Source: Acholoe squamosa
Taxonomy: Eukaryota; Annelida; Polychaeta; Phyllodocida; Polynoidae
Assembly: GCA_949317995.1 (NCBI GenBank)
Contig: OX439044.1
Coordinates: forward strand, 44,844,166-44,908,165
Length of the DNA stretch: 64,000 nucleotides
Direction of reading: 5' to 3'
The notes under the pieces were generated by a model, which saw only the letters and a list, made by a program, of their open reading frames with translations, was not told the origin of the DNA and made no database searches. The position numbers were made by a program, and so were the translations under genes. Positions 33,325-44,314 of this stretch are shown piece by piece. Within the stretch, counting starts at the first letter, position 1. Each line of letters starts with the position of its first letter.

Positions 33325-35230
33325 GGGGGTCACTTTATTACGTATGGTTGCCATGGCAACAGTTTTCAGATTTGACTCATGTCACTTCATATTTTTTATA
33401 GCCCAACCCATCAACAATTACTAGAAAAAATATTATCAGTATACTCTAAACTTTAAAAAAAATATATATATAGGGCCCATGCACATATTTCATGGAATTC
33501 AGCCGTAGACAGAATATCCATCTGTGACAAAAGTAAAAAATAGCCTTATATGTTAGGACAATAGTTGCTCTTACGAGACATCTATATTTTTGAAGTCTAG
33601 TGTTAGGTAAGGTATTCTTATACATAGTACAGTTTTTGCATAGGTAATGTAATGTAGGTAGTACATACCGCCTACCACTACACAGTGTTGCGATATGTCA
33701 AAGTAGTTAGAAAGTTTAAGCAGCAATAGAGAGAGTAATGAGTATAATTAAGAAAATAAAAACAAAGAAAACATGTCAGTGAAAATATCACCCGACTAAA
33801 CCACCCAGTGGAAATACAACCTAATTCTGAATAGTTACAATAATGTAGTCGTCATACAGATAGTGAATAACAGTATATATTGGCCATATCAATACCTGGA
33901 TAGGCAGGTATTCCAGAGTGTGGGCAGTGGTGATACCACCTGCCACCTTTAATACATTATTATATCTTAAATGACTATAGATTGTTAACAGGGTAGTGGT
34001 GGTAGTTTTAACAGTACACTTCTTGATAAATGTTCTTGAAATTAGGCCTTCTTCTTTTTAGAAGTTAATGTTTTGGTCAGACCATTTTGTAAAGAGGAAC
34101 TTTCACTCGGCAAAAATGCAATAATGAATGGTACCTTTAGATGATTTCTAATTCAAATAAAGGCAGCGCCAGGAGATATAACCTAGGATGTACCTATATA
34201 TCACCTATATATCAACTAATTACCACATTGTTAATTCTACAAAGTTCAAGCTTCATGATGCATCAATTCAATCCAACTAGTAGAAAACTGATATAAATCT
34301 GGCGAGTTACTCGCCAAGGCTGCATTTCTGCAACATGGAAGTATCAAAGACTTTTATTGGCCATGTCTAAGGAGAGACAACCAAAGGGCATTGTGCATCA
34401 AAGGCTTAAGGGAGTTGATGCGGATTACTATGATCACCGAGATCAGGTATTTACCCATGGCATCTTCCTTGATTGAAAAGGTTGACCTAATCAATCAACA
34501 TTTATTTAATGCTGATTTATCATTCTAAGCTGTTCCTGCCCCCAACAAGTAATCCTCTTCTTAGAGTTCATATAGGGTGGTGTGCTAATACTGAGTGGCA
34601 ACTTCTGGTGAATCATCACCATAGAAAATGTGTTTTGGTTATTTGCCTCAACTAAGCAGGAGAAGGCTGGCATCAAATTTTTCTAAAGGTTCTGTAATTA
34701 CCCACTCAAATGACCACGTAGCATGTTCTACTGGGCACTGGTGGTTATAAACAAAGAAAAAGAGTCTCAGAAATCACAAATCAGGGGTTGTTTTTGGTAA
34801 AGTATCATTGAGATTAACGTGTCCATTCCTATGTGTATTCAATCCACGGATGTACTTTACTCTTGTCCATTCTGATCCTATTCCTCGGTGTATTAGCTTA
34901 ATCTTGTCACAAGGATGTCCAAGAATATACTCTAGCTTAACGTGATGAGTGGTTCATCTTAATCATGAGTTCTTCTTTGTTGTATGTTGGACGATGGGGC
35001 CCATAGTGCTACACCATTTATGTCGGGCTATGCCGTAACCAGCTTGTTCTGTCCGCCATATTGTATGCAATGTGCAGCAAAAATATTTCTAAGTATAAGG
35101 GGATTGGTCCTCTACTTCGTAATCAAAGCACTAGGGAGGACGTAAGTACATCACATAATGACTCTTTTCAATTGAGTTCTAAAATTGTATAGGCCCATTT
35201 TCGTCTAGTAATTTAAAATACTAATTTGCA
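33325..35230. other. Unannotated stretch
   Basis: AT-rich DNA with a GGTTGCCATGGCAAC palindrome (33348) and a GGCGAGTTACTCGCC palindrome (34302). No gene or clear transposon ends are seen. Confidence 0.35.
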
Positions 35231-35243
35231 CTCTCATTTTAGA

Positions 35244-35480
35244 GGTACTATGTTAAATACGCCACACTCAAATCCTTTTGTAAGGGGTTCTATTGTTAGA
35301 TAAGAGTATGTGCTTCCACCAGATAAGACGTCAGTTACTTTAGTGGGTCGGTGCTGCAAGAGACCTAGGCGCCACGTAGTGGTAGGTGTGGGTGCTACTT
35401 CAAGGACACTCCCGCTGAATGAATGAATGAACGAATGAATGAATGAATGAATGAATGAATGAATGAATGAATGAATGAAT
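35244..35480 (+). mobile_element. Retroposon 3' end with (GAAT)n tail
   Basis: A moderately GC-rich block ending GGACACTCCCGCT runs straight into (GAAT)n at 35416-35480, the arrangement of a LINE or SINE 3' end with a microsatellite-like tail. The minus-strand frame over it (isoleucine-histidine-serine-phenylalanine repeats) is a translation of the tail. The element family is not identified. Confidence 0.5.
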
Positions 35481-35484
35481 AAAC

Positions 35485-37580
35485 TAATGTATGACCGAGT
35501 GGATGAATTCAATGAAGAAAAACATCCACCTTCACTTTCATTATCCCTACCTTGCATCTTAAAGCACACATTTCTTTTAGAATAGCTTCCTGATGTGTCG
35601 AACATCATTGAGTTAAGGGCCTTTCCTGCCTACCCAACTGGGAAATAGGGAAGAGCCCTATCTATTATGGCAGCCTTACTCAGGCAAACTATAGAGCTTG
35701 ATCATTGTGAATGTTGTGGTTGACTGTCGCCCTCTATCAAATATCATTCCCCTTGATGGTGTTTTTTTTTTCTATTCATGTGAGGGTATCTGGAGATGGG
35801 TGCTAATAAGAAAAGAAGGTTTGAAAATCCAAAGTGTTGATCAGACTTCAGGGATCGGTTTAAACATGTATAGGGGATGTGCGAAATCGTGATTTCATAG
35901 GATTGTACTTCCTCACGACCAACCATACACTTCTAATCATAATTAGATATCAGATGCATGTATTCTTAACTCATCTTTTAGAATGAATGAATACCCACAT
36001 GGGTATATAGTATACGTTATCATTTGATAACAATTTAAAGGGCATTGCTATTGCTTCCTAAAATATAGCGAATAACATGAGGTAATAGAACATATTTTTG
36101 ATTATATCTGCTAAAAATCAGGATAAATGTGTTCACACAAAGATGTAAGATATAGATCTATATTTCTTCATTTCCCCTTTGAAATGAATACATGATGATT
36201 CCAAGCTCATTTTCTTAAAATGATTTGGGTCACAAATCACACTGGATGACCGTAAATATATAGAATAAGGCAGAGCTACAAAGAAAATATTAATGAAATA
36301 TCATGTTTTATATCACATTGAGATGTCATATGTAATGTTCGCTGACATTGTTCCAGTTCTTGTTAGATTATGACTGCCATTGCCCCAGGCATATCTTTCT
36401 GCTGCCAGACTTGAATTTAGGCACTTTTTGTACAAGCTAGGTGACCATACTACCAGGCTGTAGTACAGGGTGTTGCACATAAGGGAAAAGATAGCTTGGC
36501 TAAAAGGTGCTGTACGAGCAGCAGTCACCTTTTTTGTAGTCCACATTTTTTTATCACATTGCACAGAAGTTGGCATGAATGTCAGTCTGGTGCCAGAGAA
36601 GAGTGAAGTGAGTAGGTACCTTTTCTGGAGTGGACAGTCAGTTTATTGCCTACTCTGTACTTCTGCAGCCAAATGAGGTGTGTCTATTTTAGTCTATATT
36701 GTTAAATATCAATAGATTTGTCATATAGATCACATGTGCTCCCCCAATATACTAGGGATCATGTTCGCGAAACGGGGATTCTGACTAGCTGGTTGTTGTT
36801 AAAACATATATGTGCTCCCCTTTGGCTTAGGCAATTTAATATAAAACTCCATAGAATCCTTATGCTGTTTACAGCTGGCAGCACTGTTTGTGCCCTTTTT
36901 ACACCTGTTCCTAGCAATAGAATGGGGATGTCAAAAGGCTGGGCAGTAACCCACTTTTTGTAGAACAAGGCGGTTGGCATTTCAATCTAATGTGGTGACT
37001 GGAATTTGGACAGTGAGGCAGGGACTGTCCCACGCAGTGCTAGGGGAGGGACATCTTTTTACGGAGTGGTTCTGTTCGTGTCAGCTCCCTTGGTAAAAGG
37101 CCTGATCAGTCTAATATTCAATGATATGAGCTGAAACCCCTAGGTCCGTTGCATGGGAAAGACAACACTTGGGATATAAATTTGACTCTTATAATTCTAC
37201 TAAGGGGGTTAATCTTGAATGTACATTTTGTAGGTGGTAATGTGGAGAGTCCTTGTAAGCACAGTTTTAGTCCTACTGCTCCCCTGACTTATGCACATGT
37301 TCGGTTTGTGCATGCTGCATGCATTCCCATTTTCCAGAAAAAAGCGATTAGTCCTCCCCCTTCTGCCTTTTTCCGATCTACCCATCAGAGGTGAAATCTC
37401 TCCCTTAACATCAATAGAATAAAATGAGTATTAAAGAGAGTCCAGTATGACAATTTATGAGTTTCAGTGGCAGGTATAGTGAATTCTAAAGCCATGTGCT
37501 ATTGGCATGGCGGCGCAGCCAGCCAATACATCAATGAATCAGGAGGTGACTGACAGTAAACAATGTTTTGCATAGCCTAT
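35485..37580. other. Unannotated stretch
   Basis: Several overlapping short frames on both strands (for example 36313-36576 minus and 36718-36963 plus) show no recognised domain. A roughly 95-bp block near 37490-37590 (CAGCCAGCCAATACATCAATGAATC-like) is echoed at 44630-44715, so it is a dispersed repeat. Confidence 0.35.
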
Positions 37581-37584
37581 TTAC

Positions 37585-37851
37585 CAGGAGGCCATTTCTT
37601 AAACCACTACGACTGCATACAGCTACTATGACTTCACAACCTCAAAGTTAGTGCCAGTGATCTTAGGGAATGCAGTACGACTGCTCAGTACGATCACTCC
37701 TTATGTAGTAATCACATAGCATTTGGCAGGGCAGTCGTAGTGCTGCAGGCATTACATGGCCAATACTATTGGGCTGTAATGTCACTAAATTAAGGGTTAC
37801 CACTATGACTGGAAAGTGAGCAGTCATAGCCTGTTAAGAAATGGCCTCCAG
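37585..37851. mobile_element. 267-bp TIR element (CAGGAGGCCATTTCTTAA ends)
   Basis: The left end CAGGAGGCCATTTCTTAA pairs with TTAAGAAATGGCCTCCAG at the right. The interior repeats ACGACTGC and GTCATAG words. There is no coding capacity. The hairpin at 31074-31131 may be a shorter relative. Confidence 0.8.
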
Positions 37852-37993
37852 AAGGGAAGACTAGTTAAGATGCGTCCATTTAATCCTTTAGATGTTGCAG
37901 CTCACCCCGCCCATTTTTCATTAGAACTAGTCCCAGCTACAAGACTTCCTTGCAACGACTTTTAGGCGGCTGTGTGTCATTAATGATGGTGAT

Positions 37994-38356
37994 TCATCCT
38001 TCATCTTTCACTCTAAAGGCAAGACCATATTGATAAGACCTGGTATTGATGGTTAACAAGGTTTTCAAAGAATGAGATCTATCATGAAGTGATGGACTTA
38101 AGAAAAGTGACTTTGCCTTAACTTGTAACATTCTAGCAGGGCCACTGATCATAGTATATTCTGCCTTATTATAGGACAGTGCCCAGGCAACAAATGATGA
38201 AAGATACAAGCTTACTCTGTCATTGTGTATTGTTTCCACCACAGCCGGCAGTTCTCTCAGTGGCTCTGTAGTAGAAATCATTATCAGCAAGGTAGAGCTA
38301 GGAACAACACAGTGATTTTGTTTCTCGAAAAAGTCCTTACTGTACAGTAATCTCAC
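37994..38356 (-). CDS. Unrecognised minus-strand open frame
   Basis: The 120-residue frame has mixed, protein-like composition, no low complexity and no recognisable motif; its start is not an ATG. It lies on the same strand as the protein-like frames at 40-43 kb and could be an exon remnant, but no splice sites convincingly link them. Chance is equally possible. Confidence 0.2.
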   Translation of the reverse strand: MRLLYSKDFFEKQNHCVVPSSTLLIMISTTEPLRELPAVVETIHNDRVSLYLSSFVAWALSYNKAEYTMISGPARMLQVKAKSLFLSPSLHDRSHSLKTLLTINTRSYQYGLAFRVKDEG

Positions 38357-38560
38357 TGTTCGTACAGCTTAGCTATATGGTCAATTCTCATGAAAATGGA
38401 TCACAGGGCTGAGAGAGGTTAAAAATCCAACATCATTGTATAGCTTATAATTTTCTGGGGGCCGTTATATACCATATAGTAGAGTAAGTTGAGATAATTG
38501 GGAACGTTAATGTCAAGGAATGAAAGATTTGTAGCTACTAATAGAGGTCTTGAAGATGGA

Positions 38561-39516
38561 GCTATGCACGGTGATGGGACCATTGCGTGGTGGCCTTAGT
38601 ATTTTGTTAGACTGAAAGAGCTAAAGCCTAAATAGTGCTCCTTTTCTATATTATTGAGGACGTATATGTATAAATATCAAGTACCTAAAAGATCACAAGT
38701 TAGAAATTGCTCTCTCTAGACAGATGACACGTTGCTCATGGACCTATGTATGGTGATGGGACCTATGCAAGGCGATGTACCTATGCACCGTGATGAGGCC
38801 CCCCTTTAGTGCAATAAATATGGTCATGATATAATATTCAGCCATCCAAATAGGACTATTACATTTATAACTAAATTTCTGATGGTTGGCAATTGCTCTA
38901 CCTTGTACTTATATACATCCTTATCCAATTTAACTATACATGGGGGTTTACCTATGCACGGTGATGTTTGGGTTGTATTGGCTGATAGCCTGTTACTGGT
39001 TGATGTAACATTCATAATAATTGGCATAGATGTTTATCATGTGCTACAATATTTCTCACTGCCTAATAGAAACTTTAAATGTAAACCCTGGCTGTATGTA
39101 CCCAGCAAATTGTCGTGAGTCCTCGTCAACCTGTGTGAAGTGGCTCACACATGTCGCTAGATGGAACATGGCGTCGTTATACCACAAGATCACCAGGAAT
39201 AGCAATTGCTATGCCACATGAGTCTAACACACAGTGGCAAAAGATGACGGAATGAGTTATCACTCAAAAAGGAGTCACCATTGATGACCAATCATGGCGA
39301 CAGATGATGACAATTTGCTGGGTACCTATGCACGGTGATGCCTAAAGTACACATGTCTTATACTGTCATAGAAAATGTATGCCATGATACAAATAACTCC
39401 AGATGTTATTTTCACATACCTGGAAATGGGTTTTAGCTACTGAGACGTTTTAACCTCGTAATATACTTATAGTCTATGGCACTATGCCTGGATCAATGTA
39501 CCTACCCATGGTGATG
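38561..39516 (+). repeat. Iterated CCTATGCACGGTGATG motif
   Basis: The 16-base motif or a near variant occurs at about 38562, 38743, 38762, 38780, 38951, 39325 and 39501. Apart from a tight cluster of three (18-19 bp apart), spacings are about 180, 171, 150 (after subtracting the MITE at 39099) and 176 bp. The spacers are unrelated by eye. Confidence 0.8.
39099..39324 (+). mobile_element. 226-bp MITE with TA ends, copy 2
   Basis: It is bounded by TACCCAGCAAATTGTCGT and ACAATTTGCTGGGTA and is almost identical to 3315-3540. It interrupts the motif array; the next motif copy starts at the base after the element. Confidence 0.9.
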
Positions 39517-39605
39517 CAATAGGTTCACAACTACTGTATTCCATGTAGAGAAAAGAATTATCAGTCAATTAATGCCCCAGTGGTCTTAGAATCTTCATTT
39601 TACTG

Positions 39606-39887
39606 CACTGAAAACCTGAAAGATCCAAAACTAGTCAGCGGTGATGACTTTAGGTCCTCCAGTTGACGATACCTAAAACTACAGCTTTAGGTAGTCAAAA
39701 TGATGACATTAGGTCATCATCCTGATGACCTGAGTCGTCAGTATGACAATACTGACAGTACAGAGTTGTCATACTGAGGACTAAAGTCATCATTTTGACT
39801 ACCTAAAGTTGTAGTTTTAGGTATCGTCAACTTGAGGACCTAAAGTGGTCACCGCTGACTAGTTTCGGATCTTGCAGGTATTCAGTG
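39606..39887. mobile_element. 282-bp palindromic foldback MITE
   Basis: CACTGAAAACCTGAAAGATCC at the left pairs with GGATCTTGCAGGTATTCAGTG at the right. Pairing continues through ACTAGTCAGCGGTGA, TTTAGGTCCTC, GTTGACGATACCTAAAACTA and GTAGTCAAAATGATGAC to a centre near 39746. Nearly the whole element is one hairpin. Confidence 0.9.
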
Positions 39888-39971
39888 TGGTTTACTATCC
39901 TCTCTATTCAATAATTTAGTCTACAATACAACTCCACATTTTCCAAGTCCTTACAACGTGCACCACTATTT

Positions 39972-40999
39972 TTTTCCTGGGGAAAATTGATAAAATACCA
40001 ATATTTCCTGATGTAGAATCAGAAGTAATGAAGCTTGATGCGCAAAAGTAGGTACCCACAGGATGGTATTTGTCAATGCAAACCAATAAAAACGTCACCC
40101 CTTGTCTTAGACCGATTGGTACACATGCAAAGAAATATAAGTCTGATGCCCATTGTGCTCCATCTTCATGAGAATTGGCCTTATGCTCTGAGACAATGCC
40201 ATTTTCCTCATTGAAGGTTGTAGCTCTGTTTTCCTGGGGAAAATTGATAAAATACCAATATTTCCTGATGTAGAATCAGAAGTAATGAAGCTTGATGGGC
40301 AAAAGTAAGTACCCACAGGATGGTATTTGTCAATGCAAACCAATAAAAACGTCACCCCTTGTCTTAGACCTATTGGTACACATGCAAAGAAATATAAGTC
40401 TGATGCCCATTGTGCTCCATTTTCATGAGAATTGGCCTTATGCTCTGAGACAATGCCATTTTCCTCATTGAAGGTTGTAGCTCTGTTTTCCTGGGGAAAA
40501 TTGATAAAATACCAATATTTCCTGATGTAGAATCAGAAGTAATGAAGCTTGATGGGCAAAAGTAGGTACCCACAGGATGGTATTTGTCAATGCAAACCAA
40601 TAAAAACGTCACCCCTTGTCTTAGACCGATTGGTACACATGCAAAGAAATATAAGTCTGATGCCCCTTGTGCTCCATTTTCATGAGAATTGGCCTTATGC
40701 TCTGAGACAATGCCATTTTCCTCATTGAAGGTTGTAGCTCTGTTTTCCTGGGGAAAATTGATAAAATACCAATATTTCCTGATGTAGAATCAGAAGTAAT
40801 GAAGCTTGATGGGCAAAAGTAGGTACCCACAGGATGGTATTTGTCAATGCAAACCAATAAAAACGTCACCCCTTGTCTTAGACCGATTAGTACACATGCA
40901 AAGAAATATAAGTCTGATGCCCCTTGTGCTCCATTTCCATGAGAATTGGCCATATGCTCTGAGACAATGTCATTTTCCTCATTGAAGGTTGTAGCTCTG
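39972..40999 (-). repeat. 257-bp tandem repeat, four units, with coding-like minus strand
   Basis: Units begin at 39972, 40229, 40486 and 40743 on the plus strand with TTTTCCTGGGGAAAATTG. They differ by a few substitutions. On the minus strand each unit carries the same open stretch of about 80 residues: a GAQWASDLYFF segment, then GVTFLLVCIDKYHP and GTYFCPSSF. Because 257 is not a multiple of 3, the frame shifts from unit to unit, so the array is not one continuous exon. On the minus strand TTTTATCAATTTTCCCCAG at each junction resembles a splice acceptor, so each unit might contain an exon plus a short intron. Not recognised as a known family. Confidence 0.85.
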
Positions 41000-41651
41000 T
41001 TATCCGTCATTTCTTTCTTGTTATTGGTCTAGTTGTGGCAATAGAGCTTGGCTGCGTCACAGGGAGATTAGCTGGAGACAACCAATGCCCAAGGGGACTA
41101 CACGCGATCAGTTCGTATCCCTGTGAATATTGCAGTTATGTTAAAAAGCAAAGTGAAATAAATGTCACATCCCAGCAAGCTCCCTTTTAAGTTTATCCAT
41201 GACAAATCCCCTTTTATCCACTAATTTCAAATGAGGGAGACATATGGTGATCTTCTATTCTATATACAAATTCGAGGGGAGCAATGGCATACATTGCATT
41301 GGCTTGTTTTCTCAAAGAAGAATATAAATAGGAAAGTGTAATTGATACCTATACCAGGGAAGCAACCACCTCTACCTACGCTGAACGTTTGACCCGTGGG
41401 GCCCACCACAATCCTAACAATCAACACCATAGTCAGATGAGTCCATAGGGTATACCACTAAGGCGCAATGAACACGGGGAATGTGGTAATAGATGATTCT
41501 CGTTGAGCATACTCAATGGATCAGTGAAGGACATGAGATCCTGATGGTAGTCATGAGCTCATTTCAAAAGTTGTTACCACTGCCCTCCTCCCCCACATCA
41601 CAGCACGGTCACTATGCAATAGTGTCAATGTATGCCAGCATTAGTGCCACA

Positions 41652-42020
41652 CTAAGTTCTACTTAATTTCCTGTAATCAATAGGTAAGTGTTTATTACAG
41701 AGTGATACTCTACGATCACATTTTACACATAGCATATTGTACAAAATAGTTGTGGAATATGCAATATCAGGAACTATTGAAATAACCCCTGGACGTATAT
41801 TGATAACTTCATCGTCACATCTCCCATAACTATACTGGGGTAATTGAGCAATGTCAATACACCAATCACCCTTAGGACGGACCCATGCTGGGGGTGTACC
41901 ATAACCAGCAGGGTATAGAGTGGGTATGTTTGGATATGCCATTGCTTCTGAAGAGTCTGGTATGATACAATAGATCGATTGGTTTCGGTTTGGATGGCTG
42001 GTACAAGTCTGACCTAACAA
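41652..42020 (-). CDS. Unrecognised protein-like minus-strand frame (possible exon)
   Basis: The frame gives 122 residues, starting on a non-ATG codon. It is rich in proline and tyrosine near residues 28-45 (YPNIPTLYPAGYGTPP), followed by KGDWCIDIAQLP and several cysteines (MLCVKC). The W-x-x-D-I pattern loosely matches QWASDL in the 257-bp repeat and QWGIDI at 42.7 kb. GTTAGGTCAG just before could act as an acceptor. It may belong to one minus-strand gene or decayed gene family; function unknown. Confidence 0.3.
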   Translation of the reverse strand: MLGQTCTSHPNRNQSIYCIIPDSSEAMAYPNIPTLYPAGYGTPPAWVRPKGDWCIDIAQLPQYSYGRCDDEVINIRPGVISIVPDIAYSTTILYNMLCVKCDRRVSLCNKHLPIDYRKLSRT

Positions 42021-42586
42021 ATGCTAGCCTCACCTCTTGTAGGGGTTACTTCAGAGTCATGGTTATATAAATCCTTATTCCTCACATCGGGTCAGAAGTA
42101 CATTGTCTCCTTAGCCTTCTCTACAAGTTAACTAGAAGTGTCTGAATTTTCATCAGTACGATTAATGTAACCCTGGAGCCCAGTCCTTTGACAAAGCAGG
42201 GATTTCGACAAAATGACCTGACAGTAAAGATTAGTTTTGAATTGTTTATCATAATTTGTTTGAGTCTGGGCTTCGTCTTCGTGTGATACGTCCCAGATTC
42301 CCCATATACATCATTTTTGTTTGCTTAAACAATGATACTCATTGATAGCAGATTTCATCTTTGGTATTTCTCCTGCACCATTAATATTAACTGGCATGCT
42401 GGCCAAGATCATCTATGTTGGTAGGGTGCATATTCTTATCATAGGATTGCTGACAGGTTATTATTGGATTGTACAAAATCGGGCCCTAATAGGTAATTTG
42501 CAAGGCCGTGTCCTGGCAAGTCTATCAAGCTGTCCTCTTTTCAAATGCAAAATCTAAAATAGGACCAGCATCAGACGTTTTGAGAT

Positions 42587-42967
42587 CTAATCTTGATAAA
42601 GGGGCCTACTTGGCATATGAGGGGCCATAATTAACAATCGTGCCCAATATGGTGTACTAATGATGCACATGTATGGATGACCAAAAGTAAGTCCCTCAAG
42701 GTTATTCAAACATAGTGAACAATTAACACTATTTATGTCAAGGTGAATATCGATGCCCCATTGACAATGCACTAGCCTCCCATATTGAACCCCTGTGTTA
42801 AATAACCAGCGCCAAATCGGCACGATGACGTCATACGCCCACTGCACATCCGCAGCCTTTTTGAAACGTAAACATCCAAGATGGCGGCGGTCAGCATTGC
42901 GCATTGGTGGTAGGTGAATAAGTGTTAATTTTGAAGGATATTGATCAAATAACGAATAATTATCCAC
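42587..42967 (-). CDS. Unrecognised protein-like minus-strand frame with QW-x-x-D motifs
   Basis: The frame gives 126 residues and includes ADVQWAYDVIVP and HCQWGIDIHLD, then EGLTFGHPYMCII. The second segment matches the 257-bp repeat product in pattern: QW, two residues, D, I or L, then G-[LV]-T-F and C-I. The 5' half overlaps, on the other strand, a promoter-like block at 42826-42915, so one of the two readings may be fortuitous. No known domain is recognised. Confidence 0.3.
   Translation of the reverse strand: MDNYSLFDQYPSKLTLIHLPPMRNADRRHLGCLRFKKAADVQWAYDVIVPIWRWLFNTGVQYGRLVHCQWGIDIHLDINSVNCSLCLNNLEGLTFGHPYMCIISTPYWARLLIMAPHMPSRPLYQD
42826..42915 (+). promoter_or_regulatory. Promoter-like block: CRE plus YY1 motif with possible first exon
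   Basis: A perfect CRE palindrome TGACGTCA lies at 42826-42833. AAGATGGCGGC at 42878-42888 is a consensus YY1 motif of the kind that overlaps the start codon of many animal genes. Its ATG (42881) opens a nine-codon stretch that reaches a plausible splice donor, GTAGGT, at 42910-42915. The block is locally richer in C, G and CpG than its surroundings. A downstream exon was not identified, so the gene it would serve is unknown. Confidence 0.45.
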
Positions 42968-42987
42968 TCAAACACCTTGACTTAAAT

Positions 42988-43137
42988 GTAAAGGTGAACT
43001 CTGATCAGTTTGAGCCTCCTGTTTCTTCACTCGTGTGTCCTGCCTGCTCCGCACTCGGCCTACCATCCTCGTGCGGAACGGGCAGGACATGCTCATGAAG
43101 AAACGGTCAGCTCAAACTGCTCATCGTTCACCTTTAC
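42988..43137. repeat. 150-bp GC-rich hairpin with 71-bp arms
   Basis: The left arm begins GTAAAGGTGAAC and includes CAGTTTGAGC, GTTTCTTCA and TGTCCTGCC. The right arm carries the same words inverted, with roughly four of five positions pairing. The loop is about 8 bases. It could be a small foldback element or a template for a hairpin RNA. Confidence 0.85.
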
Positions 43138-43443
43138 CATTTTATTTTCTAAATAAGCTCCTGGCTTATGGCACTTGGTTAATCTGTGATGCCATTCGCA
43201 AAACCTCGTTTGATTGAAGCATCAAAGGCATACGAGGTGGGTGTCCAAATGGAGTGATAAACAATCTAAAACGTCCACAATCATCGCTATAGCACAAAGC
43301 TATATATCCGCATACTGTCAACTTAGGTTGGCAAAAGCCTGGTTATCTATCCTATTATAGAGACCCATGTTATGCTACCTGGCATAAATACCCACACAGG
43401 ATATTTCTAACTGGACCATTTATAGAAAGAACGTTAGAATTAA

Positions 43444-44314
43444 TGGTGTCTGTTACTCAAATACGTTTGCAAACTTGCATTAACCCAACTAGGACACTAG
43501 AGAGTATAGTGAGTGATTGTAGAGGAATTGCAAAAAAATTGCAAAGATATGAGTAGCGTACAAAGTTACTTTATTGCAAGTCCATCATTCATGTAAGTAG
43601 TATGAGTTGGTGCTTAAAATCTGGCTATTAGTTCCATACTAGCAGCTTTTGAGAATACTTGCAAGTTTTGTACTAGCAAGTGGGGCATGCTTGCAGGAAA
43701 TTCTCACTGAGTTGTCCTAGATCACTTTATATTCATAATAATAGGGTAGGCATGTTATTTAATTTCCAATCAACATAACGTATGGAAAGACTGGCTTAAT
43801 CAATTATACATTTTTAGTAACTTTTAATTTGAATGTTGGACTGAGGTTTTTGTTCAAGTCATACTTTTCTGCAAGTACACACTTGCTAGTTCGGGAACTC
43901 AATTTGCAAGTATGAAAAAATGTCGCATACTCACAAGTTAGGTATACTTGCAGAACATTCTAGGACACCTCACTGAGGTATCCTAGAAATATTGATAACA
44001 GGATATGAATTTAATCGAATACTTATTGTCAATCAACATAATATCATTGAAAGGGAAACATATGAAAGCATTGGCCTAATGAATTTTACATTTTTGTAAC
44101 TTTTAGTTTGGAAGTTGGACTAAGTTGTTTTTTTACAAGTCATATTTTCCTGAGAGTATGCATGTGCTAGTACGAGAATACCTTTATATGTAAGTTCAAA
44201 ATGGAAACTGGCAAGAAGCTGGCCAAGTAGCCTACCTGTAGTTCTTTTATCTTGTACTTGCTGGAACACAATTCCTATTTTTGTTACTTACAAATATTGG
44301 AGTAACAGACCCCA
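43444..44314. mobile_element. 871-bp TIR element with TAA target duplication
   Basis: The left end TGGTGTCTGTTACTCAAATA and the reverse complement of the right end, TGGGGTCTGTTACTCCAATA, match. TAA flanks both sides (43441-43443 and 44315-44317). A three-base TWA duplication with this type of end suggests a non-autonomous PIF/Harbinger element. The interior carries the CTTGCAAGT core seen in 27956-29054. There is no transposase. Confidence 0.85.

Noticed and set aside
35234..35608. 124-residue minus-strand frame with IHSF repeats
   Set aside because: The repeats are the GAAT microsatellite tail of a retroposon read in reverse.
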